A DNA stretch of 64,000 nucleotides from Paludibacteraceae bacterium (GCA_024401535.1 JAKSKX010000002.1:1-64000); one strand, 5' to 3'. Shown: positions 8,840 through 18,701, numbered from the stretch's first letter. Made by a program: numbers and translations. Notes: generated by a model from the sequence alone, not told the origin.

Positions 8840-10645
8840 CTATTTGTCATACTCACAGACATCTCCAGGGAAAAGGAACGGAGGCTGATAATTAGGGAAT
8901 GCCTTGCGCACCTGATCTGGAATGAAAGAACAAGGAGAACCTTCTGAACGAACCAAGCCCTCAATCTGAGTTGGAACAAACTTGCCCTCAACATCAATAT
9001 AATCCTTTTTGTTAACTACAGACAACCCGTTGACAAAAGGATATACGTGAACATATACAGCAGGAATAACCTCCTTGCCATTTTCATCCACAAATCCCAT
9101 CTTGCCATCCTTAGAGAAACGAGCCAAGCCATAGCTGAAAGGATTTATGTAATCGTACTTTACTGGAACTACTTCGCGACCATAAGGGTTGATAATGCCC
9201 CACTTGTCATCAATATTTACAACAGCATAGCCATTATAGAACTCGTCTGCATAGTCAAAGATAGCTGGAATGCACATAGAGTTGTCACTCTTCAAAGCAA
9301 AACCCCACTTGCCTTTTCTTTCCACACGGACGATATCATCAACTACCACGTTACGGCTTTTCAATACGGTCTCGAAAATAAATGGCTGAACCTCCTTGAT
9401 ACTACCCTTTGTTAGCACTATCGAGTTGCGAACATCCCTGCTCGGGCATATTGTATCATACTCGCATTCAAACAAAGGCAAACTTGACAAATCATAAAGA
9501 CCATACTTGCCCTTCTTCTTAGCCATCACCACATCCAAGGAAGTAGAGAAAGGCATGATAGTGTCGAACAAACAAGGGAATACAGCCTGACCTAGCTCAT
9601 CTGCAATACCATAAAAGTTTCCGTTTCTGACAAGAGCAAGGTTTGAATGGAAATACTTCATGTCATCATAACGTGCAGACACAACAATCTTTCCAAGGTC
9701 GTTATATAGGCCCATCTTACCGTTCAACTTGAATACGGAATAACCAGTAGAGAACGGGTACATCTCGTCATAGGAAACAGGAATCTCCTCTCTTCCGTTT
9801 CTGCTTATGAAACCGCTCTTGCTGCCAAGCTTCACATAGGCGATGTCCCTCATGACAATCTTTCCGGGAAGGAAATCCTCGTCAAAAACATCACCGAAGG
9901 AATTGTCAAGTCCGAACAGTCCGATAGTGTCGTAACGACAGGGAACTATAGTCTTTCCCGTAGATGAATACAATCCCCATTTGCCGTCTTTCTTGACTCT
10001 GCAATAGCCATCCTCATAGTAGTACAACTCGTCGAACTCATAAGGAAGAATCTCCTCGTTGTTGCAGTTCAACAGACCATACTTGTTATTGTGGCTTGCC
10101 CTGACTGTTCCGTCGGGATAGTGATACAAATGCTCGTAGTTGTACGGAAGTATATCGTTTCCATTCTTATAAAGGAAATTCCACATTCCGTTCCTATTCA
10201 GCACACGCTGATAGTCATCCACAAGAGAATCTCTGAAAATATAGTCTTGAGGTCTAGCAGACTGGCGCTGCTTTTCATTAAGCTTGTAGTTATAGACTAC
10301 CGTGAAACTTGCGCGTGATCTTTTCACTACGCCTCCAACATCAGCAGGTTTCCAGGTAGGCATATTCTCTGCCAAACGCTTCACTTCTCTTGCAACTGAG
10401 GGGATCTTGGTTCCTGAAACCGAAATATTGGTAATGTGTCCAGTCTTCTCAACCATAAAAGAAGCCACAACGGAATCTACGCCAGATTTTGGCAACGAAT
10501 CCGGATATTGTTTAGCTGCTTCGACGTATCTCTTTAGCTCCGCACCCCCTCCTGGAAACTCAGGACGAAGGTCAGCATACATTGAAGCAGCAGATGTTAG
10601 CAAATATATAGAAAGTATGCCACGAAAAAAAGTCTTTCCCATCAT
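8840..10645 (-). CDS. WG-repeat protein with N-terminal TonB-C-like domain
   Basis: 601 residues. A signal peptide ends near residue 23 (SAASMYAD). Residues about 25-125 match a TonB C-terminal-like fold: RPEFPGGGAELKRYV, then VVASFMVEKTGHITNISV and MPTWKPADVGG. The rest is a run of WG/KWG repeats (units containing NNKYGLLN, DGKWGLYS, NGKMGLYND, DDKWGIINPYG, DGKMGFVDENG), each about 40-50 residues. It lacks a membrane helix for energy transduction, so a binding or scaffold role in the periplasm or outer membrane is more likely than TonB activity. It begins 2 bp after apbE ends. Confidence 0.8.
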   Translation of the reverse strand: MMGKTFFRGILSIYLLTSAASMYADLRPEFPGGGAELKRYVEAAKQYPDSLPKSGVDSVVASFMVEKTGHITNISVSGTKIPSVAREVKRLAENMPTWKPADVGGVVKRSRASFTVVYNYKLNEKQRQSARPQDYIFRDSLVDDYQRVLNRNGMWNFLYKNGNDILPYNYEHLYHYPDGTVRASHNNKYGLLNCNNEEILPYEFDELYYYEDGYCRVKKDGKWGLYSSTGKTIVPCRYDTIGLFGLDNSFGDVFDEDFLPGKIVMRDIAYVKLGSKSGFISRNGREEIPVSYDEMYPFSTGYSVFKLNGKMGLYNDLGKIVVSARYDDMKYFHSNLALVRNGNFYGIADELGQAVFPCLFDTIMPFSTSLDVVMAKKKGKYGLYDLSSLPLFECEYDTICPSRDVRNSIVLTKGSIKEVQPFIFETVLKSRNVVVDDIVRVERKGKWGFALKSDNSMCIPAIFDYADEFYNGYAVVNIDDKWGIINPYGREVVPVKYDYINPFSYGLARFSKDGKMGFVDENGKEVIPAVYVHVYPFVNGLSVVNKKDYIDVEGKFVPTQIEGLVRSEGSPCSFIPDQVRKAFPNYQPPFLFPGDVCEYDK

Positions 10646-10647
10646 AG

Positions 10648-11706
10648 TTAATTTTCAATATTAAGTTCTATAAATCCTTCAGTATGTGATGTATTATATT
10701 TTCCGTTCTCGTCAGCCCAAATGAAGTAGCCTTCAACTTCCGACAAGGAACTAATCATAGTCATAGCAGAATCCAATCCAACAACCATACACGCAGTTGC
10801 AAGCGCATCGGCTGTCATACAGTCCTTAGCTATTATGGAAGCGCTCAACAACGAATGTTCAACAGGTGCTGCGGTTCTTGGATCAACAGTATGAGAAAAC
10901 CTCTTTCCATCCTTATAGTAGAACTGAAGGTAATTTCCACTTGTTGCCATAGACTGGTTATGCAATTCTGTAGCACACTGCAGAGCAGTATAACAAGCTC
11001 CCAAAGTGTCGTCAATAGGTTTGCTTATGCCGATAAGCCAGTCCTTGCCCTTATCATTAACGCCTTTAACCCTTACCTCGCCACCTATTTCAACCATATA
11101 GTCGGCATTACCCAAAGAGTCCAAGAGTGCTGCTACTACGTCAACACCCTGTCCTTTTGCAATAGCACTTGCGTCAAGCCTCACATTGGCATTGTCTTTG
11201 GTTATCCAGCACTTGCCTGACGGTTTCCCGCAGAAATGAACCTTTTGGAAACCTACATAGTTGTTTTTTATGCTGTCTCTTTCAGCTTGAGTTACATTTC
11301 TGTCAGGCTTGTATCCAAATCCGCAAGCATTAACTAGCGGAGCGCAGGTTATGTCGAATGCCCCGTTTGACACTTGCCAAACATAGTTGGCAGCAGCGTA
11401 CATTGTTGCAAAGTCATCATCCACCCATAATGTATCTCCCTCATTTTTGTTTATACGGGAAATAACAGAGTTAGGGTTGAACGTAGATAGTGAATTGTCA
11501 AACCTTTGAAGCCTTGACTCTATCATTTGCTTCAAATAGGAAGCGTCACCAGAGCAAGTAGTGATATGGTAATAAGTACCGAACACTTGACCTTCTACAC
11601 GCACATAGCCAGGCTTGTTTTGCTTTGGATCTTCACCATGATTAACAAGGTATAAGACACCAAACAAAACTATCATTAAAATGAAAAAAAACAGTTTCCT
11701 TTTCAT
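10648..11706 (-). CDS. apbE: FAD:protein FMN transferase (ApbE)
   Basis: Covalently attaches FMN to threonine residues of target flavoproteins such as RnfG/NqrC subunits, on the outer face of the inner membrane. The 352-residue protein has an N-terminal hydrophobic anchor (residues 4-22), then the family pattern: FDNSLSTFNPNSVISRIN, SNGAFDITCAPLV, ASAIAKGQGVDVV (flavin binding) and TADALATACMVVG (metal site). Length is normal. It lies between serB (12 bp) and the WG-repeat gene (2 bp), so it is co-transcribed. The target flavoprotein is not in the window. Confidence 0.93.
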   Translation of the reverse strand: MKRKLFFFILMIVLFGVLYLVNHGEDPKQNKPGYVRVEGQVFGTYYHITTCSGDASYLKQMIESRLQRFDNSLSTFNPNSVISRINKNEGDTLWVDDDFATMYAAANYVWQVSNGAFDITCAPLVNACGFGYKPDRNVTQAERDSIKNNYVGFQKVHFCGKPSGKCWITKDNANVRLDASAIAKGQGVDVVAALLDSLGNADYMVEIGGEVRVKGVNDKGKDWLIGISKPIDDTLGACYTALQCATELHNQSMATSGNYLQFYYKDGKRFSHTVDPRTAAPVEHSLLSASIIAKDCMTADALATACMVVGLDSAMTMISSLSEVEGYFIWADENGKYNTSHTEGFIELNIEN

Positions 11707-11718
11707 AGCCTATACTAC

Positions 11719-12963
11719 TCAATCCATATATGAATCCTTGAATCCCAACAAATACAACAAACCGTCAAGTCCGAAATTTGAAAGCGACTGCTTTGCATTC
11801 TCTTTAACCTTAGGCTTTGCATGGAAGGCAACTCCCAATCCGGCCAAAGAAAGCATTGGAAGGTCGTTTGCGCCGTCACCGACAGCGATTACCTGCTGCA
11901 GGTCCAAACCTTCGACCTGAGCTATCAGACGAAGCAAATCAGCCTTACGCTTGCCATCGACTATATCACCCTGGTGCTTGCCTGTCAGCTTGCCGTTCTT
12001 AATCTCCAACTCGTTGGCATATACATAGTCAATGTCATACATCTTCTTCAGATAGTTTCCAAAGTAAGTGAAACCTCCGGACAGTATGGCAATTTTGAAA
12101 CCGAATTTCTTTAACATCTTCAAAGCTCGCTCGGCACCGTCCATGATAGGAAGGTTGACAGCGATATCCTTCATCACACTCTCGTCAAGGCCTTCAAGCA
12201 ATGCGACTCTACGCTTGAAGCTCTCACAGAAATCAATCTCACCGCGCATAGCACTTTCAGTGATAGCCTTAACCTGGTCACCGACACCGGCACGCATTGC
12301 AAGTTCGTCAATAACCTCTGTCTTGATAAGTGTGGAATCCATATCGAAACATACAAGTCGTCTGTTTCTACGGAACACGTTGTCTTCCTGGAACGAGATG
12401 TCATAGCCAAGTTCGCTCGAAATCCTGAGGAACAATGACTGAAGTGACTGTTTGTCCTTTGGCGTACCTCTGACAGACATCTCTACGGAAGCCTTAGCCT
12501 CTGAGTTCCCCTGAAGAGGAATACGACCTGAAAGACGTGTAATAGCATCTATGTTAAGTCCCTGCTCGCTCAATGCACCCGAGACAGAGGCTATCAGTTC
12601 AGCGGATATGTTTCTTCCCAATATGGTAATGATATATCTGTTCTTACCCTGAAGTCCAACCCACTCAGTATATTTGTCTTCGCTGATAGTGTCGAAACGC
12701 ACATTGATACCAAGCGAGGAAGCAGAGAACAGCATCTCCTTCAATATGAAACCGGACACCTGCTGGTCACTCGAGAAAAGAATTCCAAGCGACAGGTTGT
12801 TATGTATGTCGGCCTGACCAATATCGAGTATCGTAGCATTGTACTTGGCTAGGATTCGCGTCATAGTTGAAGTCAAACCTGGACGGTCCTCTCCCGAAAT
12901 CGAAACCAATATTATCTCCTTTTGATTCATATTTTCTGCAGTCATTTCATCGATGTTGCTCAT
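11719..12963 (-). CDS. serB: phosphoserine phosphatase with ACT domains
   Basis: Last step of serine biosynthesis. Residues about 10-180 contain two ACT-like regulatory domains (VSISGEDRPGLTSTMTRIL; YIITILGRNISAELIASV). The HAD phosphatase follows: nucleophile motif CFDMDSTLIKTEVIDELA (about residues 203-220), SGGFTYFG (motif II) and VGDGANDLPMLSLAG (motif IV). The ATG at 12963 (MSNIDEM) is chosen over a TTG four codons earlier; later ATGs are also possible. Promoter -7 element at 13022-13015. First gene of the serB-apbE-WG-DUF4403-DUF1963 run, whose gaps are 12, 2, 25 and 4 bp. Confidence 0.94.
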   Translation of the reverse strand: MSNIDEMTAENMNQKEIILVSISGEDRPGLTSTMTRILAKYNATILDIGQADIHNNLSLGILFSSDQQVSGFILKEMLFSASSLGINVRFDTISEDKYTEWVGLQGKNRYIITILGRNISAELIASVSGALSEQGLNIDAITRLSGRIPLQGNSEAKASVEMSVRGTPKDKQSLQSLFLRISSELGYDISFQEDNVFRRNRRLVCFDMDSTLIKTEVIDELAMRAGVGDQVKAITESAMRGEIDFCESFKRRVALLEGLDESVMKDIAVNLPIMDGAERALKMLKKFGFKIAILSGGFTYFGNYLKKMYDIDYVYANELEIKNGKLTGKHQGDIVDGKRKADLLRLIAQVEGLDLQQVIAVGDGANDLPMLSLAGLGVAFHAKPKVKENAKQSLSNFGLDGLLYLLGFKDSYMD

Positions 12964-13014
12964 TTTTGGGAACAATGATTATGGTTTATATCGCTGAAAA
13001 TTTAATATTCGACG

Positions 13015-13022
13015 CAAAGGTA
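13015..13022 (-). promoter_or_regulatory. -7 promoter element of the serB operon
   Basis: TACCTTTG on the minus strand followed by CGTC, about 52 nt upstream of the serB ATG. No convincing -33 TTTG at 19-21 bp spacing. Confidence 0.5.
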
Positions 13023-13038
13023 GTAATTTTTTATATAA

Positions 13039-14310
13039 TTATCTCATTTTTCGCAACAGAGTCTGAATAATAGAACGTGAAGCAAGGTATAAAAGGAACG
13101 AAAACCACAAAGCATCGTTGCCATATTGTGTCTTTAGGATGTAATAGGACACAAAAAATATCGCCGATGAGATTGCCAGAGTCAATACCATTGCCTTGGT
13201 CTGGGTTCTCCCCACCATTACACCATCCCATAGGAAGGCGGCAAAGCTGACATATGGAACGAAAGCCGCATAGTGGAGGGAAGGGATTGACATCTCCAAA
13301 ACCTTTTCGTTATCAGTCAACAACCTTACAATGTCATAGGCAAAGAATATATATGCAACGGTAAAAATGGAAGCCATTACAGCTCCGATTGTGAAAAGTT
13401 TCTTGATTGTTGTTCGCAAAGCCTCCTCGTTATTAGCTCCGGTAAACTTGCCCGTCAAAGCCTCTCCTGCGTAAGCAAACCCATCCATGAAATAGGAGAA
13501 GAACGAAAACAACTGCATCAGCATGGTATTTACCGAAAGCTGTATCTCACCATACCTGCTTCCAAGGAATGTAAATCCGTTGGTGACAGCTATTATGCAC
13601 AGGTTGCGAAGCATAATCAAAGCATTCACCCTGAAGAAAATACCAAGGTCCTTGAACACCTCGCTTCGTCTGACTTCTGCCATAACGTCATGATATCTGC
13701 TTCTGAGGATAATAACGCATATACCTAGTCCTATGTACTGGCTGATAAGCGTTCCCATTGCCACACCACTCACCTTCATCTTTAGAACGAAAACAAAAAT
13801 GCAACTCAGAATAATGTTGGCTATGTTCACGCCAAGTGCGATAACCATAGTGGCACGGGTGTTCTGCATACCGACAAGCCAACCCTTCATTGCATAGATC
13901 ATCAGAGCGGCAGGGGCTCCAAGAATACAGACAGAGAAGTACATCTTTACAAATTCCTTGACTTCATTCGTGGCATCGACATAACCAAGTATCAGGTTAA
14001 TCAAAGGATTACGGAACATTGCCAGCAAAATGCCTCCGACAATGGCAATGGTCAAAGCTCTCAAAAGCACCCCTCCACATCTGCACATCTCTTTTGCACC
14101 ATAGGCTTGCGCAGTTAGTCCTGTTGTGGACATACGAAGGAAACCAAAATTCCAATAAAGAATGCTAATAGTTGCTCCTCCAAGGCTGATTGCTGCAATA
14201 TACTCTGCACTACCTAACCTTCCTACTATGGCTAGGTCAACCAGAGCAAGCAATGGGATTGTGATATTGGTGATAATGCTTGGGATTGCAAGCTTAACTA
14301 TTGATTTCAT
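13039..14310 (-). CDS. MATE family efflux transporter (DinF-like)
   Basis: Inner-membrane multidrug/toxin exporter driven by Na+ or H+. The 423-residue, roughly 12-helix protein carries the MATE signatures near its start (LALVDLAIVGRLGSAEYIAAISLGG; TTGLTAQAYGAKE) and the second-half equivalent (DGFAYAGEALTGKFTGA). Length is slightly short of the usual 440-460. It starts 17 bp after the sodium:solute symporter gene and is probably co-transcribed with it. Substrate unknown. Confidence 0.9.
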   Translation of the reverse strand: MKSIVKLAIPSIITNITIPLLALVDLAIVGRLGSAEYIAAISLGGATISILYWNFGFLRMSTTGLTAQAYGAKEMCRCGGVLLRALTIAIVGGILLAMFRNPLINLILGYVDATNEVKEFVKMYFSVCILGAPAALMIYAMKGWLVGMQNTRATMVIALGVNIANIILSCIFVFVLKMKVSGVAMGTLISQYIGLGICVIILRSRYHDVMAEVRRSEVFKDLGIFFRVNALIMLRNLCIIAVTNGFTFLGSRYGEIQLSVNTMLMQLFSFFSYFMDGFAYAGEALTGKFTGANNEEALRTTIKKLFTIGAVMASIFTVAYIFFAYDIVRLLTDNEKVLEMSIPSLHYAAFVPYVSFAAFLWDGVMVGRTQTKAMVLTLAISSAIFFVSYYILKTQYGNDALWFSFLLYLASRSIIQTLLRKMR

Positions 14311-14327
14311 TTATATTGATAAATCAT

Positions 14328-15764
14328 TTAGTCTTCAGTCTTCTTATAGCCTTTAGGATTATTTAGTAAGAACAAGACAAATAAAGACACTACTATGAGT
14401 AAAATCGAATAGCTATATGGTATTCCAGTAAAAGCCAAAAATTTATTAAAGTATATAGCAAGGAGAAATGATAGAATAATAATCAGTACTGCCATACCAT
14501 CCCTAACCTGCTTCTTGCTATATATTGCAAACAGAAACAAACCAAGTAGCGGAGCAAACATATACGAAGCAAGCGTATATATCATATCCAAAGCAGACAT
14601 TCCACTAAACATGTGATAAAGGCAGATGATTAGGTATAACAGCACAGCAAAAATGGCATGGACAAGATACCTCTGCTTTTTCTCTATATCATCTATCTTA
14701 ATTCCCCTTAAATCAAAAAAATACGATGTTGTAAGTCCTACAAGAGCAGAATCTGCAGAGGATAACGAAGCAGACAGCAATCCTATTTCAAGGCACAATA
14801 CAGAAACCACACCAAACTTTTGAGCGTACTCTATCACCATACTATCTGATGTATTTGACAATGCCGCTACATCCGTATTTGAACCAATAATCAGCAATGC
14901 GCCAATAACAAGCAGAATCAAGTTTATAGGCACAAACATATAACCACTAAGGACCATATTCTTCTGTGCTGACCTAAGATCCCTGCAAGTCAAATTCTTC
15001 TGCATAACATCTTGATCCAATCCTGTCATAACAACAACCAGGAACATACCCGAGAGAATCTGACAAACTGTGGAGACAATATCGAATGTGGATGTCATAC
15101 ACAATATCTTCCCAAAATGCTCATTATAGACATCGGCTAACGGAGAATCAGAAACAGCTCCTGCATAATTATATGCCTGACACAGCAATACTATAGAGCA
15201 AACGAACAAACAAAAAGTCTGAATACAATCAGTAATAACCACTGTACTTACACCAGAACGAAAAGTGTAAAGATAGATCATCAATATTATAAAAGCTGTA
15301 CCTACATAGAAGTTAATGTCAAGTATAGGGAATAGCAACTTGTCCAAGACCTTGACCACAACAAAAAGTTTTATTGCACTTCCCAAGAGCTTGTATATCA
15401 AGAATAATGCTGAGGTTGTCCTGTGAGTGTATTTGCCGAACCTCTCGCCTATAAGCTGATAGATTGAAGTGTACCCGTTCCTGTAATAGACCGGCAATAA
15501 GACATACGCTACAACATAGTAGCCCAGTATAAAACCTAATACTGTATTCATGTACGAAAAGGACGAGCTAATCACTTGTCCGGGAACAGAAACAACAGAA
15601 ATACCCGAAATAGTAGCTCCCACCATTCCAAAAGAGACAGCCAGCCAGTTTGACTTTCTTTGAGCTGTAAAAAACTCTTTGTTATTTTCATTTCTACTGC
15701 GTCTGCCTACGAAGAATGATATACAGAAAATTGTAGCCAGATACAAAAACAATACTACCAACAT
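14328..15764 (-). CDS. sodium:solute symporter (SSS family)
   Basis: 478-residue polytopic inner-membrane protein. The N-terminal half has the SSS pattern: GRRSRNENNKEFFTAQRKSNWLAVSFGMVGATISG (helix 1 region) and, later, LLSASLSSADSALVGLTTSY, corresponding to the Na2-site helix. Substrate cannot be assigned. It follows the GH9 gene, with a strong hairpin (15798-15830) between them, and precedes the MATE gene by 17 bp. The AraC-GH9-symporter order suggests uptake of a breakdown product, but that is inference. No separate promoter was found in the 96-bp gap. Confidence 0.88.
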   Translation of the reverse strand: MLVVLFLYLATIFCISFFVGRRSRNENNKEFFTAQRKSNWLAVSFGMVGATISGISVVSVPGQVISSSFSYMNTVLGFILGYYVVAYVLLPVYYRNGYTSIYQLIGERFGKYTHRTTSALFLIYKLLGSAIKLFVVVKVLDKLLFPILDINFYVGTAFIILMIYLYTFRSGVSTVVITDCIQTFCLFVCSIVLLCQAYNYAGAVSDSPLADVYNEHFGKILCMTSTFDIVSTVCQILSGMFLVVVMTGLDQDVMQKNLTCRDLRSAQKNMVLSGYMFVPINLILLVIGALLIIGSNTDVAALSNTSDSMVIEYAQKFGVVSVLCLEIGLLSASLSSADSALVGLTTSYFFDLRGIKIDDIEKKQRYLVHAIFAVLLYLIICLYHMFSGMSALDMIYTLASYMFAPLLGLFLFAIYSKKQVRDGMAVLIIILSFLLAIYFNKFLAFTGIPYSYSILLIVVSLFVLFLLNNPKGYKKTED

Positions 15765-15797
15765 ATTATACTAACCTCAACAACTCTTAATACTAAT

Positions 15798-15830
15798 GAA
15801 AAGACGAGATTTGAGGCATCTCGTCTTTTC
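15798..15830 (-). terminator. hairpin terminator/attenuator after GH9
   Basis: GAAAAGACGAGAT, 7-nt loop, ATCTCGTCTTTTC: a perfect 13-bp stem whose 3' arm ends in a T-run. It lies between the GH9 stop and the symporter start, so it either ends the AraC-GH9 transcript or attenuates read-through to the symporter. Confidence 0.75.
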
Positions 15831-15860
15831 TTGTCTTTGTCTTTTGAAACAAATCAGCAC

Positions 15861-17738
15861 TTATTTTTTGTCAACACTCGATATCTTAGTATCGGTATCA
15901 TCTGTAACTACTGGTCTGGACACAGCATCTATTCCCGACAATAGCACTGCAAATGGAGCGTTCCAGTTAATAGCAATTTCGTTTGTCGAGAAACTATAGA
16001 CCTCATCAACATAAGTTCTTGCAGGATACTTTGTTGTTGGATACTGCTTCAACTCTTTTGTCGGTTTATGAGTCTTAGTGAACGCCTCGAAGTCATGAGT
16101 GGCCTCGTTATTAGGTCCTCCTACCAGATAACCTGGGATAGGCTCGTCTATGCCATCCGACTGAGTTCTACGATCATGAGGACTAACTGGGTGTTTAGAG
16201 CCAAAGCCAGTAATGAAGCAGTAGTCTGTAACATTACATCCTGTCAAATAGTTGACATACTGCTTAGCCAAATCCAAGTACTTCTCATCTCCGAAATGCT
16301 TGTAAGCCATTAGCAACACCAAACCATAGTCAGAAGCTATACCGTTGCTTCCCCATCTGAACTTATCGAATCCTAGCATACCTGGGCAAGAAAGAGTCGA
16401 ATCGGCAATCTCCTCTGCACGCTTCTTGTAGCTCTTTACTGTAGCATCAAGAACACTTGACAACTTCTCTGACATAGACTCTCTCTTACAAGTCATTGCG
16501 TCATGCAGAAGCGTCATCATTGCATAGCCTGTAGCATCCTGCCATGTAGAGACTTTCCAGTTATCTATAACCTTTATATGGTCAAGGTAAGACTCATCGT
16601 GTGTAGTTGCGAATAACTCGGCAGCTGCCCACACCCAACGGTTGTCAATATTGTGTATCTCGTATGAGCCTGTATGAACATCACTCGGCTGGTGATATAT
16701 AACATCAGGATTCTTCATAGCCCAGTTCCATGCCTTTTTAGCAGCATTTAAGGCCTTGTCAGACATCTCTGGATAAATCTCATCCCCCTTGTACACGCGG
16801 GCTGCCTGAGCCATTACTGCAGCGAATGAAAGTGCGTCGTCTGTACATCTTCCGATCATATAGCGCTGGGCTTTAGCACCTTCGCTGTCCGGCATCACCA
16901 TACCTGCGAATGTTAGCGTAGTAACCTTGTGCGCCACAGAGCCGTCTGTAGTGTCCTGCATAGTGAACAACCAGTCTAGCTCGTACTTACACTCACCCAA
17001 CACATCGGCTGATTTATTTCCACTCTCTGGAATGTCAAGATTTAGGCTGTTGTAGTAGTCAGGGAATGACTCATAACCCTTGAGCATAACTGTCAGTGCT
17101 ATAGCTCCGTTTGTTGTATATTTGCCATAATCACCGGCATCATACCATCCTCCAGGAGATGACACAAAATCCCCTTCCTTTAGGTTACCATTTGCAGCAG
17201 ACTCGTGAACAGCAACATGAGTATCCGGATGACCTGCCTTGTGCGAGAAATCTATACCTTCAAATTTAGCATACTGACTCTCGATGTCCATACCACAACG
17301 CCACATATAGAATGCTTTGTAGGAACTCTGGATAAGCTGATCATAGACACCACTGCTAACTATAGAGAACGTGTGAGAGCCAACACCTTGTACACGCACA
17401 GAATATTTACCTTCTGCCTTGAAGTCAGAGAAATCAGCCCAAGCGATAGTGTCTCCACTTGCATCCCAGTACTTAGGTTCGCTCAACTTTCCTTCATATA
17501 CAACCTTACCGTTTTCGTTGTACACTTCGAACAAGCTGTCACCGGCAGCTGGATTTCTTACGATAGCGAGTTTCTTATCTGCAGGATAGAATCCTATCTG
17601 TGAAGTGGCAACACTCTTCTCCTTCACCTCTTCTTTAGCTGAACATGAGTTCCCCATAAATAAAGCACCTCCTAAAAATGCCAGAGCGGAGCCACGATAA
17701 ACAGCACCTCTCAAATTCATACATCTTGTTAATTTCAT
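15861..17738 (-). CDS. GH9 endoglucanase-type lipoprotein with N-terminal Ig-like domain
   Basis: Cellulase/beta-1,4-glucanase of family GH9. The 625-residue protein has an N-terminal hydrophobic segment ending in GNSC (about C32), a probable lipoprotein site. An Ig-like CelD_N domain follows (about 45-130), then the (alpha/alpha)6 catalytic domain. Visible catalytic elements are GGWYDAGDYGKY (aspartates near residue 200), SKHPVSPHDRR (substrate-binding His/Arg) and the general acid in STNEIAINWNAP (about E588). It has no T9SS C-terminal domain, unlike the xylanases of this window. That suggests a cell-anchored, possibly oligosaccharide-acting enzyme. It begins 26 bp after the AraC gene. Confidence 0.94.
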   Translation of the reverse strand: MKLTRCMNLRGAVYRGSALAFLGGALFMGNSCSAKEEVKEKSVATSQIGFYPADKKLAIVRNPAAGDSLFEVYNENGKVVYEGKLSEPKYWDASGDTIAWADFSDFKAEGKYSVRVQGVGSHTFSIVSSGVYDQLIQSSYKAFYMWRCGMDIESQYAKFEGIDFSHKAGHPDTHVAVHESAANGNLKEGDFVSSPGGWYDAGDYGKYTTNGAIALTVMLKGYESFPDYYNSLNLDIPESGNKSADVLGECKYELDWLFTMQDTTDGSVAHKVTTLTFAGMVMPDSEGAKAQRYMIGRCTDDALSFAAVMAQAARVYKGDEIYPEMSDKALNAAKKAWNWAMKNPDVIYHQPSDVHTGSYEIHNIDNRWVWAAAELFATTHDESYLDHIKVIDNWKVSTWQDATGYAMMTLLHDAMTCKRESMSEKLSSVLDATVKSYKKRAEEIADSTLSCPGMLGFDKFRWGSNGIASDYGLVLLMAYKHFGDEKYLDLAKQYVNYLTGCNVTDYCFITGFGSKHPVSPHDRRTQSDGIDEPIPGYLVGGPNNEATHDFEAFTKTHKPTKELKQYPTTKYPARTYVDEVYSFSTNEIAINWNAPFAVLLSGIDAVSRPVVTDDTDTKISSVDKK

Positions 17739-17764
17739 AAAAATATAGCTAAGTTTGTTTGTAA

Positions 17765-18667
17765 TTATAGTTCTGTCTGAGAAGCCTCCACCCTCATATT
17801 TCTGAATTCCATAGGGGAAAGAGACGTGTTCCTTTTGAAATATCTTGCGAAAAGACTTTGGTTCGGGAAAGAAAGTTCCTGAGCTATCTGCTGCACAGTC
17901 ATCGACGTATTGGCGAGCATGTGCTTTGCTTCTGCAGACACCTTCTGGTCAATGAACTGACCCGGAGACGTTCCTATACTTTCGCTCATAACCTTGCAAA
18001 GGTACTTGTGTGACAGATTCAACCTGTCGGCATACCACGCCACATCTCTATGCTGGGCATAGTTCTCGTCAACCAAGCTCGAAAACTTGACAAAGATGTC
18101 CTGCGCACGATTGGTCTGTATGGGTTTGTCTTGCCTTCCCTTGGAAATCTCGTGAAAAATTTCACAAAGCATAGCCTTTACAACTTGTTCGACAATTTTG
18201 CCCAAGTACGGGCTGTTGTCATTTTTCATCAGTTCCAACTTCTCGAACATGATGGAAAGATACACCGACAAGCTTTTGCGCAGAGCCTCGCTCGTAGTCA
18301 GCAATGGACTTGTACTGACCAGAGGCACCTGAATACCGGCAATTATCTCGCCCACAACACGCTTGTCAAAGAAGAACAGCGAGCAACAAAAATCATCACT
18401 CACGTTTCGCACCTGCATCACCTGTCCCGGCCTTAGCCTCAATATGTTCCCGGAACAGAATGTATAAGGCTTCAAATCAACCTCTATTTCAATCTCGCCG
18501 GATATAATAAAGCCATAAAAGAAGATGGGAAGTCTCTCTGCCCTGGACATAACACTGAGATGCCTCACCCTCCAAAGACCATAGAAATGGTTAGTGCTGT
18601 CACTCACCATACAATCCTTGTCACATCCTTTCAGTATTTCCTTTATTATACCAAGTTCCACTTTCAT
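17765..18667 (-). CDS. AraC-family transcriptional regulator
   Basis: 300 residues: an N-terminal cupin-like sensing region (about 30-150; GNILRLRPGQVMQVRNV) and a C-terminal AraC double helix-turn-helix (about 200-295; VAWYADRLNLSHKYLCKVM, then VQQIAQELSFPNQSLFARYFKR). It lies 26 bp upstream of the GH9 gene on the same strand, so it is a candidate activator of the GH9/symporter genes; the inducer is unknown. Its promoter (18672-18701) leaves almost no leader before the ATG. Initiation at M20 is an alternative, but the first 19 residues do not look spurious. Confidence 0.9.
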   Translation of the reverse strand: MKVELGIIKEILKGCDKDCMVSDSTNHFYGLWRVRHLSVMSRAERLPIFFYGFIISGEIEIEVDLKPYTFCSGNILRLRPGQVMQVRNVSDDFCCSLFFFDKRVVGEIIAGIQVPLVSTSPLLTTSEALRKSLSVYLSIMFEKLELMKNDNSPYLGKIVEQVVKAMLCEIFHEISKGRQDKPIQTNRAQDIFVKFSSLVDENYAQHRDVAWYADRLNLSHKYLCKVMSESIGTSPGQFIDQKVSAEAKHMLANTSMTVQQIAQELSFPNQSLFARYFKRNTSLSPMEFRNMRVEASQTEL

Positions 18668-18671
18668 GTGG

Positions 18672-18701
18672 CAAAGATAAAAATTATTTTTCTAATTCAA
18701 A
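18672..18701 (-). promoter_or_regulatory. promoter of the AraC gene, nearly leaderless
   Basis: Minus strand: TTTG (18701-18698), 18-bp spacer, TATCTTTG (18679-18672). The ATG begins at 18667, only 4 nt past the -7 element, so the transcript would start at or beside the initiation codon. Confidence 0.6.

Noticed and set aside
8840-10645. Energy-transducing TonB protein
   Set aside because: Only the C-terminal-like fold is present; the membrane helix and proline-rich spacer of TonB are missing.
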